Position numbers and translations under genes: made by a program
NCBI GenBank assembly: GCA_002914805.1
Contig: JXTB01000496.1
Coordinates: 143,985-207,984 of the forward strand
DNA length: 64,000 bases
Direction: 5' to 3'
Source: Parasponia andersonii
Taxonomy: Eukaryota > Streptophyta > Magnoliopsida > Rosales > Cannabaceae
Part shown: piece by piece, positions 12,202 through 25,001 of the stretch
Numbering within the stretch: the stretch's first letter is position 1
Layout: each line of letters opens with the position of its first letter
The notes under the pieces: model-generated
The model's input: the letters and a program-made list of their open reading frames with translations, nothing else
Database searches by the model: none
What the model was told of the DNA's origin: nothing

Positions 12202-12915
12202 NNNNNNNNNNNNNNNNNNNNNNNNNNNNNNNNNNNNNNNNNNNNNNNNNNNNNNNNNNNNNNNNNNNNNNNNNNNNNNNNNNNNNNNNNNNNNNNNNNN
12301 NNNNNNNNNNNNNNNNNNNNNNNNNNNNNNNNNNNNNNNNNNNNNNNNNNNNNNNNNNNNNNNNNNNNNNNNNNNNNNNNNNNNNNNNNNNNNNNNNNNN
12401 NNNNNNNNNNNNNNNNNNNNNNNNNNNNNNNNNNNNNNNNNNNNNNNNNNNNNNNNNNNNNNNNNNNNNNNNNNNNNNNNNNNNNNNNNNNNNNNNNNNN
12501 NNNNNNNNNNNNNNNNNNNNNNNNNNNNNNNNNNNNNNNNNNNNNNNNNNNNNNNNNNNNNNNNNNNNNNNNNNNNNNNNNNNNNNNNNNNNNNNNNNNN
12601 NNNNNNNNNNNNNNNNNNNNNNNNNNNNNNNNNNNNNNNNNNNNNNNNNNNNNNNNNNNNNNNNNNNNNNNNNNNNNNNNNNNNNNNNNNNNNNNNNNNN
12701 NNNNNNNNNNNNNNNNNNNNNNNNNNNNNNNNNNNNNNNNNNNNNNNNNNNNNNNNNNNNNNNNNNNNNNNNNNNNNNNNNNNNNNNNNNNNNNNNNNNN
12801 NNNNNNNNNNNNNNNNNNNNNNNNNNNNNNNNNNNNNNNNNNNNNNNNNNNNNNNNNNNNNNNNNNNNNNNNNNNNNNNNNNNNNNNNNNNNNNNNNNNN
12901 NNNNNNNNNNNNNNN
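12202..12915. other. Assembly gap (714 N)
   Basis: An unbroken run of N. From the length of the left LTR (634 bp), the right LTR should begin near 12510. The gap therefore hides the 5' end of gag, the primer-binding site and about 400 bp of LTR. Apparent open frames across it are artefacts. Confidence 0.99.
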
Positions 12916-13143
12916 CTTTCTTTGTAGATTAGCCGTTTGAACGAAACTTGGTCTAGTTTCCTTTTCATTCTGGTCGCACTTAACTCATTCAGAGAAGGTC
13001 ACACTTTATTCGGAGGAAGGTCGCATTCGACTTACTCAGAAGAGATCGCACTTAACTTACTCGTGCGACCTGACACGTTCTCTTAGTCGCTAACTTTCCC
13101 TTTCTGGCATTAACCAACTTATAGGTTTTTAGACCACACAACA
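12916..13143 (-). repeat. Visible end of the 5' LTR of the Tat element
   Basis: Aligns base for base with 2992-3219 of the other LTR, with about 15 differences. It ends in CACAACA, followed at once by the target duplication ctaac (13144-13148). In element orientation this is the upstream, promoter-bearing LTR, though its remaining part lies in the gap. Confidence 0.9.
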
Positions 13144-13148
13144 CTAAC

Positions 13149-15528
13149 TTATCAATATATTATTTAATTAATTAATTTTTAATTAGTTCATTTACGAACT
13201 ATGTATTTTGTTCCACCAATAAAAATTTATGAATGTACTCTATTTTTCACAATACATAATTTCTTAGATTTTCAACTCGGACAATAGATGTACAGGTAAA
13301 AATTATGGCAAATTGCTTTTGATAATGTAAAATTAGTTTGTGGATACCATGGCTTTCTGAGAATTTGGATAGACCGTGCTTGGGAGGTGAAGGCATGCAA
13401 GAACTGAAAAAACAGGTAATCAAAGAGTAGGTGTAGTGATAAAATAGATGTCGAGTTCCTCTTGAACTACCCAAGAGAAAATGACTCAATTTCAGAGATT
13501 TTGAGTGACAAGCAAATTATTTAAAACGTCATAAGAAATTATAGAGATGATGAACTTGAAGATGATACTCCTACTATGGAGCATGTCTTGCATACTTTGA
13601 ATAATTTTTTTGTCACAAAACAAGAATTCCACACCAGATCTTCTTACCGCATTACAAAAATTTAAAGATGGGATTCAAATCGATATCAATTTAAGAATAA
13701 ACAAACAACAATAAACATATTTTACAAATGACTTCTAATTAGGTTATATGTATTTACAGAATTCTAGTATTATGTATGAGATTATTCATTTATATATTCA
13801 ATGACTCGAATAGAATATTTTTATAATGTATTATCGTACGAGTTTATTGAATCATTAATTTACTACAGGGCTGCCAGTGTGTCTCCTATTCTCACACATT
13901 GTTTCAATTATTTCTTGAAATAATCTTAAAGAAATTATTTTTAGGTACAGAATAAATTATCCAAATACATCTCTTTTAAAATAAAATTTTTTTACACACC
14001 CCTCTTAAAAAAATCCATAATTATGATTATGATTTATTAGGAAATAAAGATGGTCTATATTATTTGGATTTTAATCAGGAAAATCATTAATTCTTATTCT
14101 TCTTCTCTAGGCTCATATGAAAATTTTTAGGTTTGTTTTTCCTCTCGGCGTTAATAACACATGAATAAAGGGAAAACTAATTTGGATTTATCTAATGTGA
14201 ATTTGTTGGAGATCGTTGTTAGTGAAGAACATAATTTTGATAAATTTGTTTTGGATTTATGTTGTATTGGATTTGTTTTTCTATTTCTATTTCTATGATA
14301 TTTTCATTTAAGTTTTTTTATTCCAAATTTCTTCATTTTTAAACTAGTAGTGAATATGATAAAAAGAAGAAGAGCAGTGGGTAGGAAAAGAAAAATAAAA
14401 TTCAATTATAAGGACTATTTTGGAATAATTAAAAGGTAAAACAAGTAATATTTAAAGTTAGAAATTTAAAGGACGAGTGAATTTAATTCAAGTGTATAAA
14501 GAGCAAATTGAAGTGTGACAATAGACTCACCTTTTATTATATTGGTCGAATTAGCGACCATAAAGAATATTATCTAATACAAATTATTAATTTATTGGAT
14601 ATTAATTTATCCAGGTTATAACTTATACATATATTATTAGAGGATAACGATAGACAACTATGCATATATTTTTTAACAAACGGAAACACAGCGGACTCAT
14701 AAATAATGATAACATTGAAAATTAAAAAATACCTGAGCCATTAAAAATAAATAGAATATACGAAAGCAGTTTTTCATTGGTATTTTTTCTATTTATCTTT
14801 AAATATATATTTTAATAATTAAGATAGGTGTATTGTAATAAAATATGAACAAATTATATTTTATTAAACTTTAAGTTACAACAATGTTAATCTTGATGAG
14901 TTAAAAATAGCCAAATATAAAGTCTTTATTCGTTTAAATATTACCCATAATTATGAACATGATTGAAGTAGTTTGCCTTTTTTTTTTTTGGTTTGTTCTT
15001 TTAATCAACCAGGATTATGCGTGAGCATGGGACAGATTTCTGGTTGCTAGAATTCAGTTAAAATTACATCAAATTTTTACGGACGGATGTGGCATATTGA
15101 GTTCAGATTGATCGAATTTGTAGTGAAATTAACAAAAAGGTCTTTTTAGTCAGCCGAATTTTCGAGCATAATTTATAAAATGATCATTTTTTCAAACATA
15201 ATTAAAAAATGACCAAATTTTGAGAATTATTTAAAAAATAATTGTAATCCATATTTAGTATATCAAAATATATTAATTTTTTTTAAAAAAAAAAAATTTT
15301 TGAAAGAATTTTTTGAAAAATTGATTTGCTTTATAAAAAATAGATCAACTAAAAAAAACCATTTATTAAAACATAATTAAAAATGATCATTTATTAAATA
15401 AGTATAAAAAACGGTCATTTTCAAATTGATCTTTAAAAAAACATCATTTCTTATAAACCCTAAACCCTAAAAATAAAAAATAAAAAAAAACAATTGAAGA
15501 CCATCAATTTTAATATGTCAATTAGGTT

Positions 15529-15564
<36 letters not shown>

Positions 15565-16980
15565 ATGTTATGCGTGTTATATATAATCTATCATTAATTA
15601 ATTATAATTATATTTTAGACAAATATTATTAAAATCATCAAATAATAATATTCCGCCGCTCAAGATAGGAGTATCACCCCTAATTTGGATGTACATTGTT
15701 ACCATATAAATTATTTAAAGATTTTGAACAAAATAATGAACAAAAGGACAAGGACAAATGTGAATCGAGTGGGGCCAGCATCGGCAGATCGTCCAGGCCG
15801 CGTCATCCAGTGGAGAAACTTCTAGCCACGTTCATGTGAAAATAGTACTACTGCTTTGTTGCTAGTTGCTACCACTGCTCTCGTAAGCCAAACAATTCCC
15901 ATTTAACTCTATTTTATTTATTTTTTATTTTTTATTTTCATATATATCTTATGATGCATTGGACTGGTGGGTGTTTGGGTAGGTAGGCCCAAATCAAAGG
16001 CAAAAGGTGAATCTCACACCGAATCTTCTCTCTGCGGGATCATAGCGTGATTAATATCCACTAATCTGTCCTTATAAATTTAGATTAGACACACGTTTAA
16101 ATTCGAAAGCTCTGCTTATTAGCCGCTAATTTATTAAATTTCTAATCTTTGCCGCCCTAAGGTTATGAAATTATTAACGAAGACAGAGAAAATCATGTCA
16201 ATTAATTTTTTATTTTATTTTTACCTTTTCTCCTTATTCTTTTTGCACACACGATGTATGCAATAACACCAAATGCCCTCGTCCTAAATACTCCTTAATT
16301 ATGATAGTGTGTGAAATGTATAATTCTTGTAATTATAAATGTAGTCTAGTGGTAATCGTCATGATCATGAAATCTTTGGACTTAAATGCTCTTCCTACAT
16401 AACAAAAAGACAAAATTATAACTATCTTATCCACCAGTCGATTTAATAATTTGGAGAAGAGCTAAACTTTCAAAATTTTTACAAATGTATGAAATAATGT
16501 TTTAGCATATTAAATGATACGCAAAATTTACTAAATAAATCCGATAGTAATACATTACATTAGCTCAAGGCGCGCCACTGAATTTGGTAGTTGGAGATAT
16601 AAGCCTCGTTAAAAGAGCATTACATATTTCCCCAAACATTAGAAAAGAGTTTTCCATACGGTCTAATAATAGCATACAAATGGAATAAACGTGTCGAAAA
16701 AAAGTGTAAGAAGCTTTGGAAAAAAAAAAAAAAAAAAAGGGAGATAAGGTAAGACTAATTATTATGGAGGTTTATTCAATCAACTAAAATAACGAGGGAA
16801 CAAAATAAAATAAAATAAAGGCGTGGCGTTTAAAATAAAAGTGCGTTCATATTTTTATAATGACAAAATTGACCAGAAGTGACAACAACAACCGAGGCGC
16901 TGGCCACTTACTCGTTCCGTAGAGAAAGAGAAGAGAAGAGTAGAGAAGCTTAGGTGAGAACGAGAATGACCGAAGAAAAC
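13149..16980. other. AT-rich intergenic DNA
   Basis: No convincing gene. Short low-complexity patches include aaatgatcattt-type repeats at 15150-15420, two cctaaaccctaaa telo-box-like units at about 15456-15470, and a (TA)n microsatellite at about 15534-15560. The last 500 bp probably hold the upstream region of the TOM1-family gene. Confidence 0.6.
15534..15560. repeat. (TA)n microsatellite
   Basis: An uninterrupted run of about 13 TA units in AT-rich intergenic DNA. Confidence 0.9.
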
Positions 16981-17003
16981 AAGAAGCCCAATTCCGGAAA
17001 GGC

Positions 17004-17006
<3 letters not shown>

Positions 17007-17035
<29 letters not shown>

Positions 17036-17103
17036 AGTCTAGACTTGGAGACCGTCCGGTAAGCTAAGAGCCTTAGAGCTAGAAGAGCGAGCTGGACAGC
17101 CTG

Positions 17104-17134
<31 letters not shown>
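17007..17134. repeat. Two (CT)n microsatellites in the TOM1-family leader
   Basis: (CT)14-15 at 17007-17035 and again at 17106-17134, both within about 180 bp upstream of the ATG at 17185. Pyrimidine-rich leaders are common in plant genes and may sit in the 5' UTR. A third CT run (17351-17369) starts inside the first intron. Confidence 0.85.
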
Positions 17135-17138
<4 letters not shown>

Positions 17139-17184
17139 TTATTGAGAAGTTTGGGTTAGTTTTGCTCTGTGAAACTGGTGTAAA

Positions 17185-20100
17185 ATGACCAGAATGTTGC
17201 TGAGCTTGAGACCTATGGCTATGGAGATGGAGAAGGGAGCTCATCAGGTTCTCAATTGGTGGGACGAGATCAATGAGTCCACTCAGTGGCAGGACGGAAT
17301 CTTCTACTCTCTCTGCGCTGCTTATGCTCTCGTCTCCACCGTTGCTCTGGTCTCTCTCTCTCTCTCTCTGATTCGGTCTCATGAATTTGGAGTATGGTTT
17401 TGGGATCGGGGTTGTGGAAATGATAGGCTTCAGTATTTATTATAATTATCACATTTTTTAATAGTCTAATAAGCTGTGAGGAGGAGCTACTTGCTCAATT
17501 ATATAATTTAATTAGCTTGAAATTTCTGTTTCTAATCAGGAAATTATACCCAAAAAGCTCTTCTCATGAATTTAATTTAATTGATTGAGCTTTTGAGGCT
17601 TAATCCAGAGTGAGAATAACTTCACTGTTGCTATAACCATATTATAATCATGTGTAATTAGTAATAATCTGCTGCTATAATATGCTTCTGAAGAATGTAA
17701 ATGAGTTTTGAATATGCGCAGTTTCAATTAATAAGGATTGAACTGAGAGTGCCTGAATATGGTTGGACAACCCAGAAGGTCTTCCATCTTATGAATTTCA
17801 TTGTCAACGGAGGTGATTTTCGGAGAGTCCATGAGATTTTTTCGGAGGTTTTCATGAGATGTGATCGAATTCATTGATAACCCTTTTTTTTTTTTTGGGC
17901 AGTACGTGCAATTGTGTTTGGATTTCACAAGCAAGTCTTTCTTTTGCATCCAAAGGTTAGTGTTTTTGAGTGCTTATTTCCAAGGATTTCAGTAGCAGAT
18001 AATATTGTTTCTTGGTATGTTGTAAGCACTGTAACTGATTAATTGCAAGTGTCTCGGAATTATTCTCGAGCCTAGAAGAAGCACGTGTTTCCTTTCATTA
18101 AATTGTTTTTTAATTAGTAGAAATGATTAATAGCTAACTCTGGATATTGCTCACACAAAATCAGTGAGCAATGCATTAGAATTCCCAGATGGCATAACTC
18201 ACTCTCTTTACCTTGTTTTATCACGTGCTTGAGTGGGAGTAAAGTAATCCCAGATAACATCGAGGTGGTTTTCATCCCCTAATTAAGTTTTCTTGAACCA
18301 ATGGAAAATGTGCAGTGCAAACTATAAGTTCTATGTTGATATTTTGGCTTATGTATTTTACTTTAGTTTCATCACTAGTCTTGATTGCTATGATGTACTC
18401 TATTCTCTTTGTGCTCTGTAAAATGTTCCAGAGCAAAGCTAAAATCCATAACTGGGAAAAGTAAGTTGCTGATTGGTGTCTAACCATAGTGGATTATTAA
18501 ATGCATTGTAGTTGCCTTTAGTCAGTGACAACTCAGTCTTGTATCCTAAGATAGGGAGCTCTATCTTGAATCAGGTGTTAACCTTGGTGTTACTGGATCT
18601 TCCGGGACTTCTCTTCTTCACTACTTACACACTTCTTGTCCTTTTTTGGGCAGAGATTTATCACCAGGCAAGTGCATATTCTTTGATTAGTTGCATGGGG
18701 ACTGATAGTAAAGTGGTTGATTCTTTTTGTGTATAAAGCCAGAGTCCTATTCTAGGAATACATAGAGTTGTGTTGAGATGTAAATAATATTGATATTTTC
18801 CCCCTTTTTTTATTGTAACCAATGAGCAGGCAAGAAGTTTACCAACAGATAAGCTAAGGATTTTTTACATTTCAGTTAATTGTGCGATGTACGTTATACA
18901 GGTTCGTACCATCTCTTATGTTCTCGTACAATGCATAATTTTCAATAACTTATTAGCCAATTGAATTTTTGTTTTTCTTGGGCAAAGGAATTTTTCTTTA
19001 TTTTTTTATTTTTTATTTTTTTGAGTCTTTGGCATGTTTCATCAGATCCTTGCTTTTCATATATTATTTTGTTAATGATTTATCCATAAGTACATCAACT
19101 AGCATGATTTCAAATGGTAGAGAGAATTATTTTCGAAACCTTGTATGATAGAGAAGATATACTAGCTTGCCACGTTATCCAGGATTCTATGTACATGGAC
19201 AATCCTTCTCTGCTAATTTCTGACCTCCCCTCCCTTTTTTTGCTAAATGAGAGAGAAAAACATATTTTCTGTTTTGTGTTATCAAAGTGTGTTCATAGTG
19301 TTTGGTCAACAACCAGGGATAGTAGATACCCTTATATGATCTCCCTTTGGGGCACCTCATCATTGTATCCTTTTTGGTGGATAAAAGAGCTTGTATTCAA
19401 CTCCTCAAAATTTTGGCTGAGCTGTGCACAGTTCAATCCAATTTCCAATCATAATTCAGAAACAATAGTTTTTCTTGAAGTGTTTAGAAAATCCTTTACC
19501 TTATCTTTTTTTTTTTTACCATAAGTAGAATCTTGTCTGAATGAGAGTTTTTCTCCAGGTTGTGATCTGGATATACCTCTGGATAAATGACAACAGTGCT
19601 GTGGAATTCATTGGAAAGATATTTATTGCAGGTCAGAACTTAAATCTAGTTATGCTATTAGTTTCAGAAATTTCACTTCTAAGATTGAGATACCTTAGTA
19701 GTTAGTAGAGAATTTTATTGTGCTAGTTGTTCGTATGTGACTTCTCTTATTTTCCCCCTCTTCCAGTTGTATCCTTTATAGCTGCATTAGGGTTCTTGCT
19801 ATATGGAGGAAGGTGAGTGTTCTGGATTAAATTTAAAGACATATAACCAAAGTACAGAGAATATTAGCAGCTGCCTTGTTTCTGATTACAAGTGCTACTT
19901 TATGTGCCTTTTTGCATCTCCTAATGGATTTTCTACATCACCTCCAGATTATTTTTCATGTTAAGACGCTTCCCCATTGAATCCAAAGGGAGAAGAAAGA
20001 AGCTTCATGAGGTTTGTGCCTTCCATTTTGTAGTTTTCCTGACATGTTGCTAGACATGGTTGCTTGATTTAGTTCCTTCCTTTTCACTTTTTAATTTGTG

Positions 20101-20673
20101 AATGTTCAGTGTTCCTAATGCCCATTTTATGTTGCAGGTTGGATCTGTCACAGCCATATGTTTCACCTGCTTCCTCATAAGATGCTTTGTGGTAAGATTC
20201 AAACTGTTCTTTGCACTAATCATTAAACCAACTTTCTCGTGAGAGCTACTTCACGTTGAACTTCCTTAACTTTGACTCTGTATGTCAATGTTGCTTCCAT
20301 TGACCTGCATCCTTTGGCAGTGCTGCTTTTTTTGAATGATGCATAGGTTACATAATTATTATTATATTTGACTTGCTTGTGAATTTCAGGTTGTACTATC
20401 TGCTTTTGACACCGATGCCTCACTTGATGTTTTGGATCATCCAGTTTTGAATATGATCTATTACATGGTATTCCATTTACCTCGTTACTATGGAATGTTA
20501 CCTTTTTTCCCCCAATTTAAATCTGTTAATATTTCTTTTGCCCTCGCTGATTTTTGGAATGTTTTTTGCTCCACTGACAGCTAGTTGAGATCCTACCTTC
20601 AGCTCTTGTTCTTTACATCTTGCGTAAATTGCCCCCCAAGAGAGTATCCGCCCAATATCACCCGATCCGTTAG
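17185..20673 (+). CDS. TOM1: TOM1/TOM3-family multi-pass membrane protein (tobamovirus multiplication protein family)
   Basis: Eleven exons: 17185-17349, 17722-17812, 17903-17955, 18575-18667, 18830-18901, 19559-19631, 19767-19812, 19948-20011, 20138-20191, 20390-20467, 20581-20673. They join in frame to 293 aa, close to the known family length. Diagnostic segments are [16 protein letters not shown] near the N-terminus, [58 protein letters not shown] and the C-terminal [17 protein letters not shown]. Several hydrophobic stretches indicate a seven-pass protein. In Arabidopsis, TOM1 and TOM3 are vacuolar-membrane proteins that tobamoviruses use as a replication platform; the normal cellular role is poorly known. 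Intron 4 uses a GC donor (gcaagt) and intron 1 a weak gtctct donor. TOM3 or THH1 orthology cannot be ruled out. The gene converges on the Derlin gene to its right. Confidence 0.95.
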
Positions 20674-21744
20674 GCAATCATACCTATTGTTCTCAACATA
20701 ATTCTCGCCCCCTCTGATATCAATTTTTGTGATATGCGAGTCAGTTGAATGCTTTTAAAATTCAAGAAGCAGAGCCAGGTTGAGAAATGAGGTGTCCAAT
20801 TCTGGTAATGACTCGTCTTGCCAGGAAAGTTTTCTGAGATGTACAATACATAGCTATCTGCAGCTTGCTAGGAGAAATTGCTTGATTTGATTCCATTATG
20901 GATTATTGACAGTCAGGTTTATTTCATCAACATGTAGAAAAATGAAAATTTTCCTGTAACTAAAGTATCGCAGATGATTTTTCTGTTCGACTTGAGGCTC
21001 TCACCACGCTTTGCTTATTTATTTTAGTTATCTTTTTGGTCCTCTATGATCATTTATATGATATGTGTGGCTTTTACAACTCCTATTGTAAATGTTCATG
21101 TTCCGTTCAGGTTTCATCCATTTTGACTATTTTGTTTTGAGTTTCAAGTTTTGTTTGGTTCCAATCTACTTTGTCACTCCCACCTCCATCGTACCGCAAA
21201 CCTAATAACTTGTTTATTCAAAAAAAAAAAATAGAAGTCGAATCTCCACAATCTCGTTCATAATAATAAATTTTGAAAAAGAATCAGTCTTTCCGCATTC
21301 ATGAATCAAGATTCACATTAGGTGTTCAGGAGTGTCAATATTCAGTTCAGTTACGTTATTGGTGAGCTAGTCTTTGGAGCCAACCAGATGAACTATGAGT
21401 TGGATTTGAGCAAGGAGCATTTACATAAGATAGTATCAGTACGGAGTACTGCTGAAGCAAAACGCATACCATCTACCTTTTTCTCATAAAGCCCGCATAC
21501 CATTGTCACAACTAAACATAACGCTCGCATAACATTTTCCTTTTTCTCATCTCTTCCACTTGTCAACTGCTGAAACAACTTTGATTACATATTGATAATC
21601 TTAAAATTATAAAGAATGCACATGGGGGTAAAAAGGCAATTAGAAAATTGGGGTAGATTTCTCTATGTTACAAGACCAACAACTATTCCTATTGGTCCGT
21701 GCTGTCGAGCAGTTCTATCAACTTTTCATTTTGCCCAAGGGTCT
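20674..21744. other. Spacer between two convergent genes
   Basis: About 1.07 kb between the stop codons of the TOM1-family gene (+) and the Derlin gene (-). It should hold both 3' UTRs. No open frame of interest and no repeat beyond an A run near 21219 was seen. Confidence 0.7.
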
Positions 21745-24247
21745 TTATTCTTGGTGAATATCCTCAGCAGGCAGCGGTGCGAATCTCACATTTGCTGGCC
21801 GAGCCACAACGACAGCTTCATCTGCAAATAAAGCTTTGATAAAGGACGGGGTTTTTAATGGCCGTCGACCAGTCATTTGAGGGTAAACGTCTTCAAGAAA
21901 GTAGTAAGCGTGGCCAGCAATCATTCCCTGAACAAAGCCAAATTAGAAGACAATAAATATTTGACATTGGAAAAGAGAGAAGGAGATTGATTATGGGGCA
22001 GTCGTGGATTGTTTCGAAGAAAAAGCACTAAATTTTGGATTTTCATTGCTGTATTGAGAATATTATGATTCGCCGAGAACAATGTTTCCTATTTTATAAC
22101 AGGGATTTAATCACTGAAACATTAAAGCATAACAGCAGAGTAGGTCCCATGGGGTAAATTTCCATTTTATGTGCATCTAGCTTTTGACAATTACTTGATG
22201 CTAGCAGGGAAGAGCCGAATAAGAGCAAGATGCTAGACAATATCTCAAATGAAAAAAAATACGTACCAACATGTCAACCCAAGCACTGGCTCCAACAAGG
22301 ACAGAGAATCCCAAAAGAACCTGCAAGAACAAGAGTGAAATATATATAGTTGTATTAAATGTCCGAATAGATCAGATACTTTGATCAAAATCACTTATGG
22401 CTCAAATTAATATCAACCAAAGAACAAGTTGAAATAAAAACACATATGGTATTAAAGCAGGATTACAATCACTATCAATGGAATAGTGGTTCAAAAGTGT
22501 AATACAAGAAGGCTTTGAATCTCACTGACCCATGGTAAATAAGCTGCTGTGAAAGTAAAGAGGCCCAAGAAACTCATATGAATAAAAGGATTTTGCTTGC
22601 TCCACACATAAACCTGAAAGATGGAAAATGCAATAACATTTCAGAAACAACTGTAATCCACGGAGGAAAAGTTATTTACGTTCAGAGATAAAGGGAGTAA
22701 CTAACCATCATAAACGTGAGTGAATTGCTGAGGAATATAATTTTTGCAAATGACTCGGACAGATAAGGTATCATCCCCCCAACAAGAACAATTCCAGTTA
22801 AGACAGTGGCACCAAATAAGAGCATGTAAAAGAAATCAGCAGTTCTTCCCCTGAAGGAGTTCTCTTCAAGAAGCTTGCAGTATCGAGCAAGAAAGAACAT
22901 GTGGAACATAAAATCCAAGTCTGACAATGCCACAATATAAAACTATGTTAAAATAGACAACGACTAACAATTGATTAACTTCATTTGGAATCCTATTTAC
23001 GGGAATTATTACTCTACAGTAAAATGTTGATGAAAAACTCATTTCAGCAGAGTTAAATAGACTTTCTTTTTGCTAGGCGGGAAGGAGAACAGAGAGGAGT
23101 TTTTGTTATAACTTCATTGTTCCCAGACGACAATGAGAACAACGCAGGGTGAAATTATACACATTTTCAACAAGCTTATTAATTAACAAATTCTGCAATG
23201 CCTATGAAACAAATTTTTCTTTCATAATCCATCGAGAATGAAGTAGACCAAAGTTTTTCCAAAAGCCGATAATTACAAAACTATGTTCACCAAGGCTACC
23301 GAGGCACGCCTAGTCGGAGGTCGGGATGAGGACAGAAGAACATGAAAGAAAACCAGTTGAAACAGCAAAGAAGGCTTAACGACAAGAAAATGAACGCAAC
23401 TATATAGATCAAATCACATACAGGGTGAAGGACATTCCATCAGATATCAATAATGAAGCTTAAAGCTGCTCGAAAGGAATTCAATAACAAAACTATCCAT
23501 TAGAAAACTTTTATTTCCAGTCAATTTCTTTCCATATCAAATGTTCGAAAAAATTACCCATTTTCCGGAAGTACAGGAAATTCGTGACGAGGCGCCAGAA
23601 CTGATACTGCCTGACAACAAGTCTAGGATTCAGGTAGAGATTGTAAGGAGAGATAATCTGCAAATTTTAACACCAGAAAACCATCTTAAGAATAAGTTTC
23701 ACGAAGCAATTTTCAACCTTGCAAACTTCCAATAAAACCTTATCCAAATATTAGACCATAAAAGACTGATAAGATAGAAGACTCCACCCAAACTTAAAAC
23801 AAGAACCAATATAAATCTGCCTAAACCAATTCAGAACTTATTATTATGTCCAAAGAAAACATGATCATATAATCATATAACGAATTCCCAATTAAAATTA
23901 TGATAAGAATTACTGAAAAAAATAAATAAATAAACAGTCGTCGAGATGAAATCAAAGAGAGAGGAAAGGAACCCATTTGTAGAATATTCAAAAGAAACCC
24001 AATCGGAATCAGACAAAAACAAAGAACCCCATTTACGTAAAAACCAAAATTAAGATTCTTGGACGATGAAAACGAAGAAACCCCATTAATATATTCTGAT
24101 GCTAAGATAACAAAAAACAGAAATTTTGAACAAAGCGAAGAGACATACATCGAGGGAGCAACCAATGGTTGTAACGATGGCTGCCGTGAGATAAGAGCGG
24201 GTGATGATAGGCATCTGCTTGTACCATTCTTCCACAGCTTGAGCCAT
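21745..24247 (-). CDS. DER2: Derlin-2 family ER membrane protein (ER-associated degradation)
   Basis: Six exons on the minus strand, in coding order: 24247-24149, 23657-23558, 22920-22706, 22613-22530, 22320-22267, 21927-21745. All junctions keep frame and the product is 244 aa, the usual length of plant Derlin-2 proteins. Visible features are the start MAQAVEEWYKQMPIITRSYL, then FLYFRKMDLDFMFHMFFLAR, a strongly conserved RGRTADFFYMLLFGATVL, GGMIPYLSESFAKIIFLSN, and a cytosolic tail ending RFAPLPAEDIHQE. Derlins are rhomboid-like pseudoproteases without the catalytic Ser/His. They sit in the ER membrane and help move misfolded proteins out for proteasomal degradation. Splice donors are gtatgt, gtaatt, gttagt, gtcagt and gtacgt. 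No damage was found. Confidence 0.96.
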
Positions 24248-24560
24248 TAATGCTTCTTTTGCCCCCTAAAAAAAATTCAGGTACAGTTTCAATCAGGGTA
24301 AATAGTACCTGAAGAAGAAGAAGAGAGATATGGGTTTTGAGATTTGGGTATAGCTTGGCTTAAGAAGAAGAAGAAAAAGAAGAAGATGAAGAAGACAAGT
24401 ATAGAAGAGCCAGCCCGCAATGGAAAGTTGAAGAAGAAAATCTCGAAGGCGCTAGAGACAGAATCACAGCAAAGAGCTCTATGGCCTTGTCGAGCTGCGT
24501 TCTCTTGAGGTAGGGGTGACAAAACCAGACGAATAGGAGCACGCGTGCTCTTCACGCACC
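24248..24560 (-). promoter_or_regulatory. Upstream region of the Derlin gene
   Basis: Just upstream of the Derlin ATG lies a purine-rich GAAGAAGAAG stretch on the plus strand, i.e. a CTT/CTTCTT-rich leader on the gene's strand (24310-24440). Such pyrimidine-rich tracts are common in plant 5' UTRs. No clear TATA box was picked out. Confidence 0.4.
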
Positions 24561-25000
24561 AATCAGGTGCAGCTCTGGATGTATTTCAGCGTCTGAAGGC
24601 CCAGAGACTGTTCCGAGATGGGGATTTTAGAGGTAGACATTTTGATGGGCCAGTGAAAACCGGTTCGTTTAGTAATGGGCTTGGTTGGTTGGTATATATC
24701 TTACGGATTTTTTGTGTGTGTAAGGTAATAATCAGATATAATAAAATGTATCATAAAGTTTTATACCTTGAAATACAACTAATAGAAAAGTTTCCAAAAT
24801 ATATAAATTCCAAACATATTTTATTTAAATTTTTATTCTTCTATAGGGCATTATCAAAATATACAAATCTAATCCCATATGCAAATGGGGTGTTGAAATT
24901 TGAAATTTATGGTCATATGGACTTTTCAATTTTAAAGTATGATTCAATCCAATCCACACATAATTTATTATAAAAAAAAGTTGCATATGTTTGGAAATTA
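24561..25000. other. Intergenic DNA, nothing recognised
   Basis: An AT-rich stretch with a 142-codon open frame (24545-24973) that has no recognisable protein character. It is likely chance. Confidence 0.5.
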
Positions 25001-25001
25001 T

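Larger units (their letters stand above)
2586..13143 (-). mobile_element. Ty3/gypsy LTR retrotransposon, Tat lineage, nested gene on opposite strand
   Basis: A whole element of about 10.56 kb. The left LTR is 2586-3219 and the right LTR ends at 13143. Both end in TG...CA in the window orientation. It is flanked by the perfect 5-bp target duplication ctaac (2581-2585 and 13144-13148). Coding order on the minus strand is gag, protease, RT, RNase H, second RNase H, integrase. The second RNase H before integrase and an extra oppositely oriented gene between integrase and the 3' LTR are marks of the Tat group (as in Grande and Retand). All coding parts carry stops or shifts, so it is not autonomous. 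A polypurine tract lies next to the 3' LTR. The primer-binding site should fall in the assembly gap. Confidence 0.92.

Noticed and set aside
12142..12968. Three long open frames across the N run
   Set aside because: They consist of undetermined codons and exist only because N cannot encode a stop.
19114..19524. 136-codon plus-strand open frame
   Set aside because: It lies entirely in intron 5 of the TOM1-family gene, has no recognisable domain, and the flanking exons join in frame without it.
24545..24973. 142-codon plus-strand open frame near the Derlin promoter
   Set aside because: AT-rich, no domain, no supporting splice or start context, and partly overlapping the presumed Derlin upstream region.
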